Source: an uncultured Neomegalonema sp. (GTDB taxonomy: Bacteria > Pseudomonadota > Alphaproteobacteria > Rhodobacterales > Rhodobacteraceae). From it: 43,422 nt of DNA. The stretch is taken from positions 1 through 43,422 of the forward strand of contig CALLLP010000032.1 in the NCBI GenBank assembly GCA_938008165.1. Direction: 5' to 3'. The notes beneath the pieces were generated by a model. It did not search any database, was not told the DNA's origin, and was given only the letters and a program-made list of their open reading frames with translations. The translations under genes and the position numbers were made by a program. Shown piece after piece: positions 7,120-18,332 of the stretch (the stretch's first letter is position 1; every line of letters starts with the position of its first letter).

Positions 7120-9794
7120 GCACCGGCCTCTATCGCTTTGGCGTCGGCATGGCCGAGGGCGGTGCGGCGGATGCAGAGCGGCTGGGCCGAAAAGGGGCCA
7201 ATCTGTGCGAGATGGCCGGGCTTGGCCTGCCGGTGCCGCCCGGATTTACCCTCGATATCGATGTCTTTCACCAATGGCGCGAAACCGGCGCGCTGGACAG
7301 CGCGACCCGCGCGGCGGTGTCCGGTGCGCTGCGCTGGCTGGAGACGGCGACGGGGCGGGGCTTTGGCGCCGATGAGCGGCCCTTGCTTGTCTCGGTGCGC
7401 TCCGGTGCGCCGGTTTCCATGCCGGGGATGTTGGATACCATTCTCAATATCGGTCTGACCGATGCCGCCCATGCCGCCATTGCCGCCCGCGATCCTCGCC
7501 TCGCCGAAGATTGTCGTCGCCGTCTCATCACGGCGCTTGCGACGACGGTGATGAAGGCCGATGCGGATGATTTTGACGATGCGGTCGATGATTGGTTACT
7601 GGAAAAGGGCATCGACCGAATTGAATCGCAGGATGCCGCAACCCTCGCCGCCCTCAATGCGCAGATGCTGGCCATCGCGGCGGCGCAGGGCGACGAACCT
7701 TTTCCCGATACCGCCGATGCACAGCTTTTCGGGGCCATCGACGCGGTATTCGCAAGCTGGAACAGCCCCCGCGCCCGCCGATACCGCGCGGCACAGGCTC
7801 TGCCCGACGAGTCGGGCACGGCGGTCACGGTTCAGGCGATGGTCCTTGGTAATCTCGGCGATGCTTCGGCCACCGGCGTCGCCTTTACCCGCGATCCTTC
7901 GACGGGAGAGCCGCGCCTTTATGGTGAATACCTGCCCAATGCCCAAGGGGATGATGTGGTCGCGGGCCTGCGCACGCCTGCCCCGCTGACCGAAGCGGAT
8001 GCCGCCGCGACCCGCGCATCCCTGCCCCCGATGCAGACGGTCTTGCCGGAGGCTTTTGCCGCCCTCGCGACCCACGCCACCACGCTGGAGCGACATTTCA
8101 GCGCCGCACAGGATATCGAATTCACCATCGAGGACGGCACGCTCTGGCTGCTTCAGACCCGCATCGCGAAGACCGCCCCCCGCGCGGGTCTGAGAATTGC
8201 GGTGGAGATGGCCGAGGCTGGCGCGATCTCGCGGGATGAGGCATTGATGCGCGTCGCCCCCGGCGATCTTGAACATTTGCTCCATCCCAAGGTGGACCCC
8301 GATGCCCCGCGCACGGTCATCGCGCGGGGCTTGCCCGCCAGCCCCGGTGCGGTTTCGGGCGAGGTGGTCTTTACCCCGGCCGAGGCCGAAGCGCTGTCGG
8401 CGAAGGGGCGCGCGGCCATTCTGGTTCGGGTCGAGACCAGCCCAGAGGATATTCACGGCATGTATGCCGCCGCCGGTGTCCTGACCGTACGGGGGGGCAT
8501 GACGAGCCATGCGGCGGTCGTCGCGCGATCGCTGGGCAAGCCTTGCGTATGCGGCGCGGGGGATGCGCGGGTCGATGTGACGGCGGGGGTGCTGACCGGA
8601 TCGGATGGAAAGCCGGTACGGCGCGGCGATATTCTCACCATCGATGGCACATCGGGCGAAGCGCTTTCCGGGGCGCTGCCGATGATCGAGCCGGAGCCGG
8701 ACCCCGCCCTCGCCACGCTGATGGAATGGGCCGATATGCGCCGCCGCCTGCGCGTGCGTGCGAATGCCGATACGGCGGAGGAGGTGGCGATTGCCCGGCG
8801 TCTGGGGGCGGATGGGATCGGCCTGTGCCGCACCGAGCACGCCTTCTTTCAGCAAGGGCGCCTTGCGGCCCTGCAACAATTGATCCTGTCGGATACGCCC
8901 GATGCCCGCCGCCGGGCGCTTGCGGTATTATTGCCCCTGCAACGGGCCGATTTCAGCGGAATCATGGAGGCGATGCACGGTCTGCCGGTCTGTATCCGCC
9001 TGCTGGACCCGCCGATCCATGAATTTCTGCCCCGCACGGATGCGGCGAGGCGCGATCTGGCGCGCGATATGGATATCTCCGTCACCGAATTGCGCGAGAG
9101 GGTCGAGGAACTGGGCGAATTCAATCCCATGCTTGGGCGGCGCGGATGCCGGATCGGTATTTTGTTTCCCGAAATCTACGATATGCAGGTGCGGGCGATC
9201 TTTCAGGCGGCATTGGCCGTCGAAATCGCACGGGGTGTGGCGGTTGATCTGGAAATCATGGTTCCGTTCGTGTCGACAGATAACGAAACCGCGCTGTTTC
9301 GCACCCGATTCGAGGCCATTGCCGCCTCGCTGCGCCATGAAAGCGGGCGCATGCCGACATGGCGTCTGGGCGTGATGGTCGAAACCCCCCGCGCGGCCCT
9401 GCGTTGCAATCGTATCTGTCAGGATGCCGAATTTGTCAGCTTTGGCACGAATGATCTGACGCAGATGACTTATGGTTTGTCCCGCGACGATACCGGGCGA
9501 TTCATTCGCGATTATGTCTCCCGTGGGGCCTTGGCCCATGATCCGTTTCATCGTCTGGATGAGGATGGTGTCGGTGAGTTGGTTCGAATTGGCACAGAAC
9601 GGGGTCGCGCGACGCGCCCGGATCTGACCGTAGCGATCTGTGGCGAGCATGGGGGTGATGCGACGACGATCGAGTTCTGCGAGGCGTTGTCCATGGATTA
9701 CGTCTCCTGTTCTCCCTATCGCGCCCCCGCCGCGCGCCTCGCCGCCGCTCAGGCGACCATTCGGCATGAAAGGCGGGCGGAGGGGCAGGCATGA
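7116..9794 (+). CDS. ppdK: pyruvate, phosphate dikinase
   Basis: Reversibly converts pyruvate + ATP + Pi to PEP + AMP + PPi, linking glycolysis and gluconeogenesis. The 892-residue protein has three parts in order: an N-terminal ATP-grasp domain (LGRKGANLCEMAGLGLPVPPGF, SGAPVSMPGMLDTILN), the swivelling phosphohistidine domain with GGMTSHAAVVAR (His465), and a C-terminal PEP/pyruvate TIM barrel (CRTEHAFF, IRLLDPPIHEFLP, FGTNDLTQMTYGLSRDD, and the ICGEHGGD cysteine Cys842). It starts with GTG overlapping the glyS stop, and its own stop overlaps the meaB start (ATGA), so all three are probably translated in series. The motif usually written NPMLGHRGCR reads NPMLGRRGCR here. Assignment is secure. 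Confidence 0.97.
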   Translation: MSTGLYRFGVGMAEGGAADAERLGRKGANLCEMAGLGLPVPPGFTLDIDVFHQWRETGALDSATRAAVSGALRWLETATGRGFGADERPLLVSVRSGAPVSMPGMLDTILNIGLTDAAHAAIAARDPRLAEDCRRRLITALATTVMKADADDFDDAVDDWLLEKGIDRIESQDAATLAALNAQMLAIAAAQGDEPFPDTADAQLFGAIDAVFASWNSPRARRYRAAQALPDESGTAVTVQAMVLGNLGDASATGVAFTRDPSTGEPRLYGEYLPNAQGDDVVAGLRTPAPLTEADAAATRASLPPMQTVLPEAFAALATHATTLERHFSAAQDIEFTIEDGTLWLLQTRIAKTAPRAGLRIAVEMAEAGAISRDEALMRVAPGDLEHLLHPKVDPDAPRTVIARGLPASPGAVSGEVVFTPAEAEALSAKGRAAILVRVETSPEDIHGMYAAAGVLTVRGGMTSHAAVVARSLGKPCVCGAGDARVDVTAGVLTGSDGKPVRRGDILTIDGTSGEALSGALPMIEPEPDPALATLMEWADMRRRLRVRANADTAEEVAIARRLGADGIGLCRTEHAFFQQGRLAALQQLILSDTPDARRRALAVLLPLQRADFSGIMEAMHGLPVCIRLLDPPIHEFLPRTDAARRDLARDMDISVTELRERVEELGEFNPMLGRRGCRIGILFPEIYDMQVRAIFQAALAVEIARGVAVDLEIMVPFVSTDNETALFRTRFEAIAASLRHESGRMPTWRLGVMVETPRAALRCNRICQDAEFVSFGTNDLTQMTYGLSRDDTGRFIRDYVSRGALAHDPFHRLDEDGVGELVRIGTERGRATRPDLTVAICGEHGGDATTIEFCEALSMDYVSCSPYRAPAARLAAAQATIRHERRAEGQA

Positions 9795-10729
9795 ACGCGC
9801 CGCTCGACACCCTGCGCAAGGGCGGCAAGCGGGCGCTGGCCAATGCGTTGGCGCAGGTCGAGCGGGCACCCCATGCGCCTGAGACGGTGGCGCTGCTTGA
9901 TGCGGCCTGGGGCGATATTCGGGGCCTGACCGTTGGGGTCACCGGGCCGCCGGGGGTCGGAAAATCCACCCTGCTCGATACGTTGATCGCGCGCCTGCGG
10001 GCCAGAAATCTGACGGTTGGCGTGATCGCAGTTGACCCTAGCTCCGTCAGGACGGGGGGTGCATTGTTGGGCGACCGCGCGCGGTTTGCCTCGCTCGATC
10101 CGCTTGATTCGGGGGTTTTCGTGCGCTCGATGGCCACGCGGGGGCGGCTCGGCGGGTTATCGGATCTGGTCTTTCCGGCGCTGATGCTGATGCAGGCCAT
10201 CTATGATGTCGTACTGGTCGAAACGGTCGGTGTGGGCCAGTCGGAAATCGAGATTGCGGGCATCGTGGATGTCACGGTGCTGTGCGTTCAACCGGCATCC
10301 GGTGATTCGCTCCAATTTCTCAAATCGGGGGTCATGGAGGTGCCCGATATGATTGTGGTGACCAAGTCCGATATCGGTGGCGCGGCGCGGCGTGCTGCCG
10401 CAGACCTTCGCTCGGCGATGTCGGTCACGGGCGATGGGACGCGGACAGCGATTCATCTCGTATCCTCGCAAACGGGCGAAGGCGTGGCGGAAAGTCTGGC
10501 AACTCTGCTGTCATTTCGCGTGCCGGAGATCGGGTTGCCCCAGCGAAAAGCGGATCGGATGGCGCAGGCGATACGCTGGCACGAAGATGCTATGGTGGCC
10601 AAATTTGGGACGTTCGGACTTGCAAAGTTTCGCGCGGTGTGCAAAACGCCTTCGACGGATGGGGTGTTTGCAGGAAACGCAAACGCTGTGAAAAGATTGG
10701 CGAGCGCACTCGAAGACGTGGTTTTTTGA
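9791..10729 (+). CDS. meaB: MeaB/ArgK-type G3E P-loop GTPase
   Basis: Metallochaperone GTPase; characterised members protect or reload the adenosylcobalamin enzyme methylmalonyl-CoA mutase. The 312-residue protein has the Walker A GPPGVGKST at residues 52-60, the MeaB-typical VIAVDPSSVRTGGALLGDR block, the Walker B/switch region VETVGVGQSE, and a base-specificity motif VVTKSD. The ATG at 9791 overlaps the ppdK stop. No methylmalonyl-CoA mutase or other B12 enzyme is visible in the window, so coupling to ppdK is unusual. The C-terminal dimerisation arm looks a little short compared with E. coli ArgK. The family is confident; the client enzyme is inferred only. Confidence 0.88.
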   Translation: MNAPLDTLRKGGKRALANALAQVERAPHAPETVALLDAAWGDIRGLTVGVTGPPGVGKSTLLDTLIARLRARNLTVGVIAVDPSSVRTGGALLGDRARFASLDPLDSGVFVRSMATRGRLGGLSDLVFPALMLMQAIYDVVLVETVGVGQSEIEIAGIVDVTVLCVQPASGDSLQFLKSGVMEVPDMIVVTKSDIGGAARRAAADLRSAMSVTGDGTRTAIHLVSSQTGEGVAESLATLLSFRVPEIGLPQRKADRMAQAIRWHEDAMVAKFGTFGLAKFRAVCKTPSTDGVFAGNANAVKRLASALEDVVF

Positions 10730-10872
10730 CTGTGACCAATCGCATCGGCGATCCAATGCTGTGTTTAATATACAGTAACATGATCGCGCGTATTATTGTA
10801 TGGCGTTTACGAGAACAGGACTTTCGGTGACCGCAAAGCGGCCGTTTTAGGTTTGTGACGACGGGGACTTGA

Positions 10873-11730
10873 ATGGGAATGAAGACTCAGGCTGTTGCGC
10901 TGACGGTTGCGGCCATCGCCGTTATCGGCATGGACGCCCAAGCGACGCGCGACAGTCACGACGAGCATCTCGACGCGCTCAGCGCGATCGAGGCACTGTC
11001 CGAGCCGACAATCCGGTTTGGTATCGGCGGGGATATCGAATCCTATGCGGTGGGAGCGGCCGGTGTGGCCGCTGATCCGGCAACCCGGATCAAGCATCTC
11101 GATTCCGATGCGGCAATGGCAGGGGCTGTCTTTGGATCGTTTTCGGGCCGCTCGCCCGCCATCACGACCCCCGAAGCCCCGCGTCCGACGATCGGATCGC
11201 AAAAAGTTCTCACCTATTATGACAATCTCGCTGCGGGCCGCGCACGTGCCGGTCAAGACCGGGCCGATGCCGCCGAGCAGGTGATTCTGAAATCTGCCTT
11301 GCTGCCCGGACGCGCCCCCAATCGTATGAAGCTGGAGGGTGCCGAGCGCGAGTTGTACTGCCTCAGCGAAGCGATCTATTACGAAGCGCGCGGTGAAAGC
11401 ATCGAAGGCCAGATCGCGGTTGCCGAAGTCATCATGAACCGTGTCGACAGCCGCCATTATCCGAATACGGTATGCGGAGTGGTGACTCAGGGGGCGGATC
11501 GCCGCAATTCCTGTCAGTTTTCCTATAAATGCGATGGTGCACCTGAGCGGATGGTCGAGAAAAAAGCCGCCGCCCGCGCCCGCGATGTTGCCATCCTGCT
11601 GATGAAGGGGGAGCGGCGGGGTCTGACCGAGGATGCCACGCATTACCATGCCTCCTATGTCAAACCGTACTGGGCAAAATCCCTGACCCGCACGGCGACG
11701 CATGGCACGCATGTTTTTTATCGCCAGTAG
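10873..11730 (+). CDS. secreted SleB-like cell-wall hydrolase (Hydrolase_2 domain)
   Basis: A 285-residue protein with an N-terminal hydrophobic export signal (about residues 1-24, MGMKTQAVALTVAAIAVIGM) and a low-complexity linker of about 120 residues. The C-terminal domain is SleB/CwlJ-type: LYCLSEAIYYEARGES carrying the catalytic glutamate, GQIAVAEVIMNRV, YPNTVCGVV, CQFSYKCDG and ATHYHASYVKPYW. Family members cleave peptidoglycan glycan strands. In non-spore-forming alphaproteobacteria such proteins are thought to act in the periplasm during wall turnover. A second in-frame ATG two codons downstream is possible. The gene has its own strong terminator at 11776-11810. Confidence 0.88.
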   Translation: MGMKTQAVALTVAAIAVIGMDAQATRDSHDEHLDALSAIEALSEPTIRFGIGGDIESYAVGAAGVAADPATRIKHLDSDAAMAGAVFGSFSGRSPAITTPEAPRPTIGSQKVLTYYDNLAAGRARAGQDRADAAEQVILKSALLPGRAPNRMKLEGAERELYCLSEAIYYEARGESIEGQIAVAEVIMNRVDSRHYPNTVCGVVTQGADRRNSCQFSYKCDGAPERMVEKKAAARARDVAILLMKGERRGLTEDATHYHASYVKPYWAKSLTRTATHGTHVFYRQ

Positions 11731-11775
11731 GATCTAGCAGCATATTCGGCCTCTCATCGGCCCGAACGACGGTCA

Positions 11776-11810
11776 AACCCGCTCTCTGATGCCAGAGGGC
11801 GGGTTTTTTT
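11776..11810 (+). terminator. rho-independent terminator after the SleB-like gene
   Basis: The stem AACCCGC-T-CTCTG pairs with CAGAG-G-GCGGGTT around the loop ATGC, with one T-G wobble, and is followed by a run of seven or more T (to 11810). It lies about 45 bases after the stop at 11730, and isolates that gene from carB. Confidence 0.92.
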
Positions 11811-11816
11811 ACGATG

Positions 11817-11828
11817 TGCAATATTGCA
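11817..11828. promoter_or_regulatory. 12-bp perfect palindrome upstream of carB (candidate operator)
   Basis: TGCAATATTGCA reads the same on both strands. A second, overlapping half-pair GTGCA...TGCAC spans 11816-11834. The site sits directly after the terminator T-run and about 137 bases upstream of the carB start, where a regulator of carB could bind. No known motif name is claimed. Confidence 0.35.
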
Positions 11829-11965
11829 GTGCACCCAAAAAACTGACCCTGACAGAGACCAATGCGTCCTTGATGTAAAGATCGCCTCTTAACAGGGGTT
11901 CCCGACTCGCTCGAAAACGCCTAGACAACGCGCGTTTGCCTGTTCAGCGACCCGAGGGGGCCACC

Positions 11966-15226
<3,261 letters not shown>

Positions 15227-15230
15227 ATTG

Positions 15231-15258
15231 AGTCGCCCCGATGGGCGACTTTTCCTTT
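15231..15258 (+). terminator. rho-independent terminator after carB
   Basis: AGTCGCCC (15231-15238) pairs perfectly with GGGCGACT (15243-15250) around a CGAT tetraloop, followed by a T-rich tail (TTTTCCTTT). It begins five bases after the carB stop and lies about 50 bases before the greA start, so greA needs its own promoter or read-through. Confidence 0.88.
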
Positions 15259-15307
15259 GCGGATTGTCGCCCCCCGTTTTTCGGTCTGGGCTGGAGCAGT
15301 GACGATT

Positions 15308-15781
15308 ATGGATAAAGTCCCCATGACCGCCCCCGGTTATGCGCGCCTCGAAACTGAGCATAAGCAACTCAAATCGGTGGATCGCCCGGATATTATCAAG
15401 GCGATCGCGGAAGCGCGCGAGCATGGTGACTTGTCCGAAAATGCAGAATACCACTCCGCACGCGAGCGTCAGAGCTTTATAGAGGGCCGTATTTTGGAGT
15501 TGGAAAGCCTGATGTCCCGCGCCGAGGTGATCGACCCGGCGACGCTCGATGGCGATACTGTGAAATTCGGTGCAAAAGTAACGATCGTCGATGAGGATAC
15601 CGACGAAGAAAAGACCTATCAGATCGTCGGCGAGGCCGAGGCAGATATCGAATCGGGTCTGCTGAACCTCAATTCCCCCCTTGCCCGCGCTCTGATCGGC
15701 AAGGAACAGGGGGACAGCATCGAAGTCTCCACCCCCGGCGGTGGACGCGGTTACGAGATTACCGGCATCGAATATAGCTAA
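15308..15781 (+). CDS. greA: transcription elongation factor GreA
   Basis: Inserts its coiled coil into the RNA polymerase secondary channel and stimulates cleavage of backtracked RNA. The product of 157 residues shows the N-terminal coiled coil with the acidic tip [15 protein letters not shown], followed by the C-terminal FKBP-like domain ([47 protein letters not shown]). The start [11 protein letters not shown] at 15308 matches the usual N-terminus; the frame is open upstream to 15257 but overlaps the carB terminator. carB followed by greA is a common order in Rhodobacterales. Confidence 0.95.
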   Translation: MDKVPMTAPGYARLETEHKQLKSVDRPDIIKAIAEAREHGDLSENAEYHSARERQSFIEGRILELESLMSRAEVIDPATLDGDTVKFGAKVTIVDEDTDEEKTYQIVGEAEADIESGLLNLNSPLARALIGKEQGDSIEVSTPGGGRGYEITGIEYS

Positions 15782-15839
15782 CGCCCGGTGCGGCGGGGCA
15801 AGATCGGAAAATTCACCCCTTTGCCCTGCGAGAATCCGC

Positions 15840-16913
15840 CTATGCGCCCGAAGCAGGGGAGCCGCTATCCGGCTGGCCAAAGAACGCCTGAAACCCGCTG
15901 ATGGCGGCCTCCAATGCGGCGTCATCGACATCCCGATGCAGTACAAGGCGGATTTCGGGCGATTTCCCTCCGATTTGAACGCCGTTTCTTGCCATGTGAT
16001 CGTGTAGAGCGTCGTATTGCGCTTCGGGCAGGGTGAGAAACACCATATTCGTCTCGACCCGTGCCCGCGCGCCTGTATCGCATAGGGCATGGGCAAGGCG
16101 AGCCGCCCGTGCATGATCGTCGGCGAGGCGCGAGACGATGTGTTCCAGCGCATAGAGACCCGCCGCCGCCATGACGCCCGATTGCCGCATTGCACCGCCC
16201 AGCATCTTGCGCCAGCGTCGCGCCTTGGCCAGCCTATCGCGGTCTCCGACCAGCACCGACCCGACCGGCGCGCCCAATCCTTTTGACAGGCAAATCGACA
16301 GCGTATCGAACGGAGCCGCCAGCATTTCGGGCGCGCAGGCGAGGGCCGTGGTCGCGTTGAAGAAGCGCGCGCCATCCAGATGCACGGCCAATCCCGCCTG
16401 CCGGGCTGCCTGAGCGGCTGTCTGTATCGCATCGAGGGCGATGGCATGGCCGCCGAGCGTATTTTCGAGGCATAGGAGCCGCGTGACGGGGTAATGCGGG
16501 TCATCCGCCTTGATGGCGCTGCGCACGGCCTCGGCGGTCAGGATGCCATCCGCCCCCTGCGCCAGCGGCCAGAGCGCGATGCCGCCCAGCACAGACGCCC
16601 CCGCCGCCTCGCTGGTGCGGATATGCTGGCGCTCACCCACGAGGATTTCGTCGCCCCGCCCACAATGGGCGAGGAGGGCGGCGAGATTCGATTGTGTGCC
16701 GGTGGGAAAGAAAACCCCGGCTTCCTTCCCCATCATCTGCGCAAGGTGGTCCTCCAGCCGCGTGACGGTAGGGTCTTCGCCATAAACATCGTCGCCCACT
16801 TCCGCCGCCGCCATGGCCGCGCGCATCCCCTTGCACGGGGTCGTGACGGTATCGGAGCGCAGATCGCAAAGCGTGCCAAGAGCCGCACCGCGCATGGATG
16901 CATAGGCGTTCAT
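15840..16913 (-). CDS. threonine-aldolase family PLP enzyme (beta-hydroxy amino acid aldolase)
   Basis: Fold-type I PLP enzyme of the low-specificity L-threonine aldolase family, which splits beta-hydroxy amino acids into glycine plus an aldehyde. In the 357-residue product the family blocks are visible: LRSDTVTTP near residue 18, GDDVYGEDPTV, FFPTGTQSNLAAL, HLDGARFFNA (Asp180, Arg183) and the PLP lysine in SICLSKGLGAPVGS (Lys211). The frame is open far upstream, but the ATG at 16913 overlaps the stop of the preceding hydroxylase gene (ATGA, 16910-16913) and fits the family N-terminus. The strict coupling to a beta-hydroxylase suggests the natural substrate is that enzyme's product rather than threonine; this is inference. 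Confidence 0.88.
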   Translation of the reverse strand: MNAYASMRGAALGTLCDLRSDTVTTPCKGMRAAMAAAEVGDDVYGEDPTVTRLEDHLAQMMGKEAGVFFPTGTQSNLAALLAHCGRGDEILVGERQHIRTSEAAGASVLGGIALWPLAQGADGILTAEAVRSAIKADDPHYPVTRLLCLENTLGGHAIALDAIQTAAQAARQAGLAVHLDGARFFNATTALACAPEMLAAPFDTLSICLSKGLGAPVGSVLVGDRDRLAKARRWRKMLGGAMRQSGVMAAAGLYALEHIVSRLADDHARAARLAHALCDTGARARVETNMVFLTLPEAQYDALHDHMARNGVQIGGKSPEIRLVLHRDVDDAALEAAISGFQAFFGQPDSGSPASGA

Positions 16914-17587
16914 TGCGTGACTTGCTGATAGGCCAGCGCGGCGACGATATGTACGCGATGCGTCTCGCCCCCGTTGATCGCCGTGTGATAGCCGCGCGTA
17001 TCGGTGAAATAGACCGACCCATCGGCGGGCAGATGCGTGACATGGTGGTTCACCACGAACAGCGAGCCGGGATTGGTAACGATGGGGATATGCAGGCGTG
17101 GCTCCGGGTCGCGATGCCATGAATTGCAGTTATACAGGCCCTTTGAGAGCACCCGCGTGCGCCCAATGGGGAAGCGCCGGGTCAGCGCGCGGTGAACCTC
17201 CTCGAAATAGGTGCCCGCGAAGGTGGGGTTGAACTCGGTGAAATCGATTTCCGGCACAAGGTCTTCGCGCGGTTCCTCGACATAGCGATCATCGGCGCGT
17301 GTCCAGTATCGGCCCGAAAGGTCGTTCTCGGTCCATTCGGTCTGGCCGGGGCGTTGGGTCAGGGGCAGGGCGGCAAAACCCTGTTCCTGCATCCCGCCCT
17401 GAAAATCGGCGCGGGCAAGGCATTCATCCAGCGCCTCGCGCAGCCGGGCGATATCAAAACGCAGGGCCAGACGCGCGATTCCGGGTCCGGGAACGAAATC
17501 GGCAACACTGTCGGTTTCGGGGCGACTGGCCAGCGCGGCAAGAACCGATTCGACATCGGCATCGATGATTTCCGGGATGAACGACAT
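16910..17587 (-). CDS. aspartyl/asparaginyl beta-hydroxylase-type Fe(II)/2OG dioxygenase
   Basis: A 225-residue protein whose C-terminal half carries the Asp/Asn/Pro beta-hydroxylase cupin signature: NCNSWHRDPEPRLHIPI supplies the metal ligands His158 and Asp160, RGYHTAINGG the distal His201, and ETHRVHIVAAL the 2-oxoglutarate-binding Arg211. The N-terminal 110 residues are not recognised and may define the substrate. Related enzymes hydroxylate the beta carbon of Asp, Asn, Pro or other residues, free or in peptides. The ATG at 17587 has AAGGA seven bases upstream. It is the first gene of a two-gene unit with the aldolase. An AT-rich palindrome-bearing region separates it from the divergent gene at 17796. 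Confidence 0.82.
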   Translation of the reverse strand: MSFIPEIIDADVESVLAALASRPETDSVADFVPGPGIARLALRFDIARLREALDECLARADFQGGMQEQGFAALPLTQRPGQTEWTENDLSGRYWTRADDRYVEEPREDLVPEIDFTEFNPTFAGTYFEEVHRALTRRFPIGRTRVLSKGLYNCNSWHRDPEPRLHIPIVTNPGSLFVVNHHVTHLPADGSVYFTDTRGYHTAINGGETHRVHIVAALAYQQVTQ

Positions 17588-17642
17588 GATGGGTCCTTTT
17601 GCGTAAACCGGGTCGGAAACAGGTTTATGCGAGCGCGCTGTA

Positions 17643-17774
17643 AACTCAAGTATTACAATCGTTGTCGTCTCATTATCCTGTATAAAGAATTGACCCGCGA
17701 CGAATACCGTAACATGTTATTGATACAGATTAGATTGTTGTTAATTGGCTTGAGTTAACTTGACAATACAAGTT
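17643..17774. promoter_or_regulatory. AT-rich divergent control region with paired palindromes
   Basis: AACTTG-ACAATA-CAAGTT (17757-17774) is a perfect 6+6 inverted repeat 21 bases before the ATG at 17796. It partly overlaps the 8-bp palindrome AGTTAACT (17753-17760). CTTGAGTT (17749-17756) recurs as its exact reverse complement AACTCAAG at 17643-17650, about 55 bases upstream of the hydroxylase start. The layout suits a dimeric repressor acting on both divergent genes, possibly with looping. A candidate -35/-10 pair is TTGATA (17720-17725) and TAATTG (17742-17747). The regulator gene is not recognised in the window. Confidence 0.5.
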
Positions 17775-17795
17775 GTTTATCTAGGGGGTTGTTCT

Positions 17796-18320
17796 ATGAC
17801 TCTTCCTGCTTACTTGCCGCCGATGGTGGTCAGTCAGAGTCAGATGTCTGCATCGCTGGACGATTCCAGCCGTCGGTCAGGTATCTCGTCAAACACCGAA
17901 CTTAACGGGGTCGTTCCGGCATTGTCAGAAGGCAGCATCACGCTCACCGATCGGCCGGTTCAACAGCCCGGTGAGGCGCAAGTCGCCGGTGGGGCGACTG
18001 CACAACGCGATCAATCGCCTTTTCCGGCATTGGATACGCTCGATACGCTCGATGGCGCGGCGGAGGACAGGGAAGAAGCCGCGACCACGACCACGGACCG
18101 TCAGGCCAATGCCATGAAGCAGCTATCGGAAATCCAGTTACGCCTTGAAGCGACCAAACCGCTGGATTTGCCGGTTCCTGTGACGCAGATCCTGCAAATC
18201 GTTCTGGCGGATGGCAAAACGGATTCTGTGGGCACGCCCCCCGATCCGGGACCGCTATACGAAGGGGTGCAGGAGATTATCTCGCTGCGCATCGCCAGCG
18301 ACGTACCGCTGGCGGCGTGA
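17796..18320 (+). CDS. hypothetical protein, largely disordered
   Basis: A 174-residue protein that I do not recognise. The frame is open to a TTG at 17760, but the ATG at 17796 has GGGGG seven bases upstream and is preferred. The first 100 residues are rich in Ser, Thr, Gln, Pro and acidic residues with no hydrophobic core, suggesting disorder; a 9-bp tandem duplication at 18033-18050 gives a DTLDTLDG repeat. The last 60 residues (AMKQLSEIQLRLEATKPLDLPVPVT onward) look more ordered and could form a small domain. There is no signal peptide and no membrane segment. It is divergent from the hydroxylase-aldolase pair and convergent with the lactate dehydrogenase gene, 12 bases away. Confidence 0.65.
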   Translation: MTLPAYLPPMVVSQSQMSASLDDSSRRSGISSNTELNGVVPALSEGSITLTDRPVQQPGEAQVAGGATAQRDQSPFPALDTLDTLDGAAEDREEAATTTTDRQANAMKQLSEIQLRLEATKPLDLPVPVTQILQIVLADGKTDSVGTPPDPGPLYEGVQEIISLRIASDVPLAA

Positions 18321-18332
18321 GGGGATGCGGCG

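Noticed and set aside
15796..15826. GGGCAA/TTGCCC hairpin between greA and the aldolase gene
   Set aside because: Six pairs across a 19-base loop without a T-run; too weak to call.
17760..17765. TTGACA as a -35 box
   Set aside because: No -10 element lies 16-18 bases downstream; the sequence is part of the palindrome.
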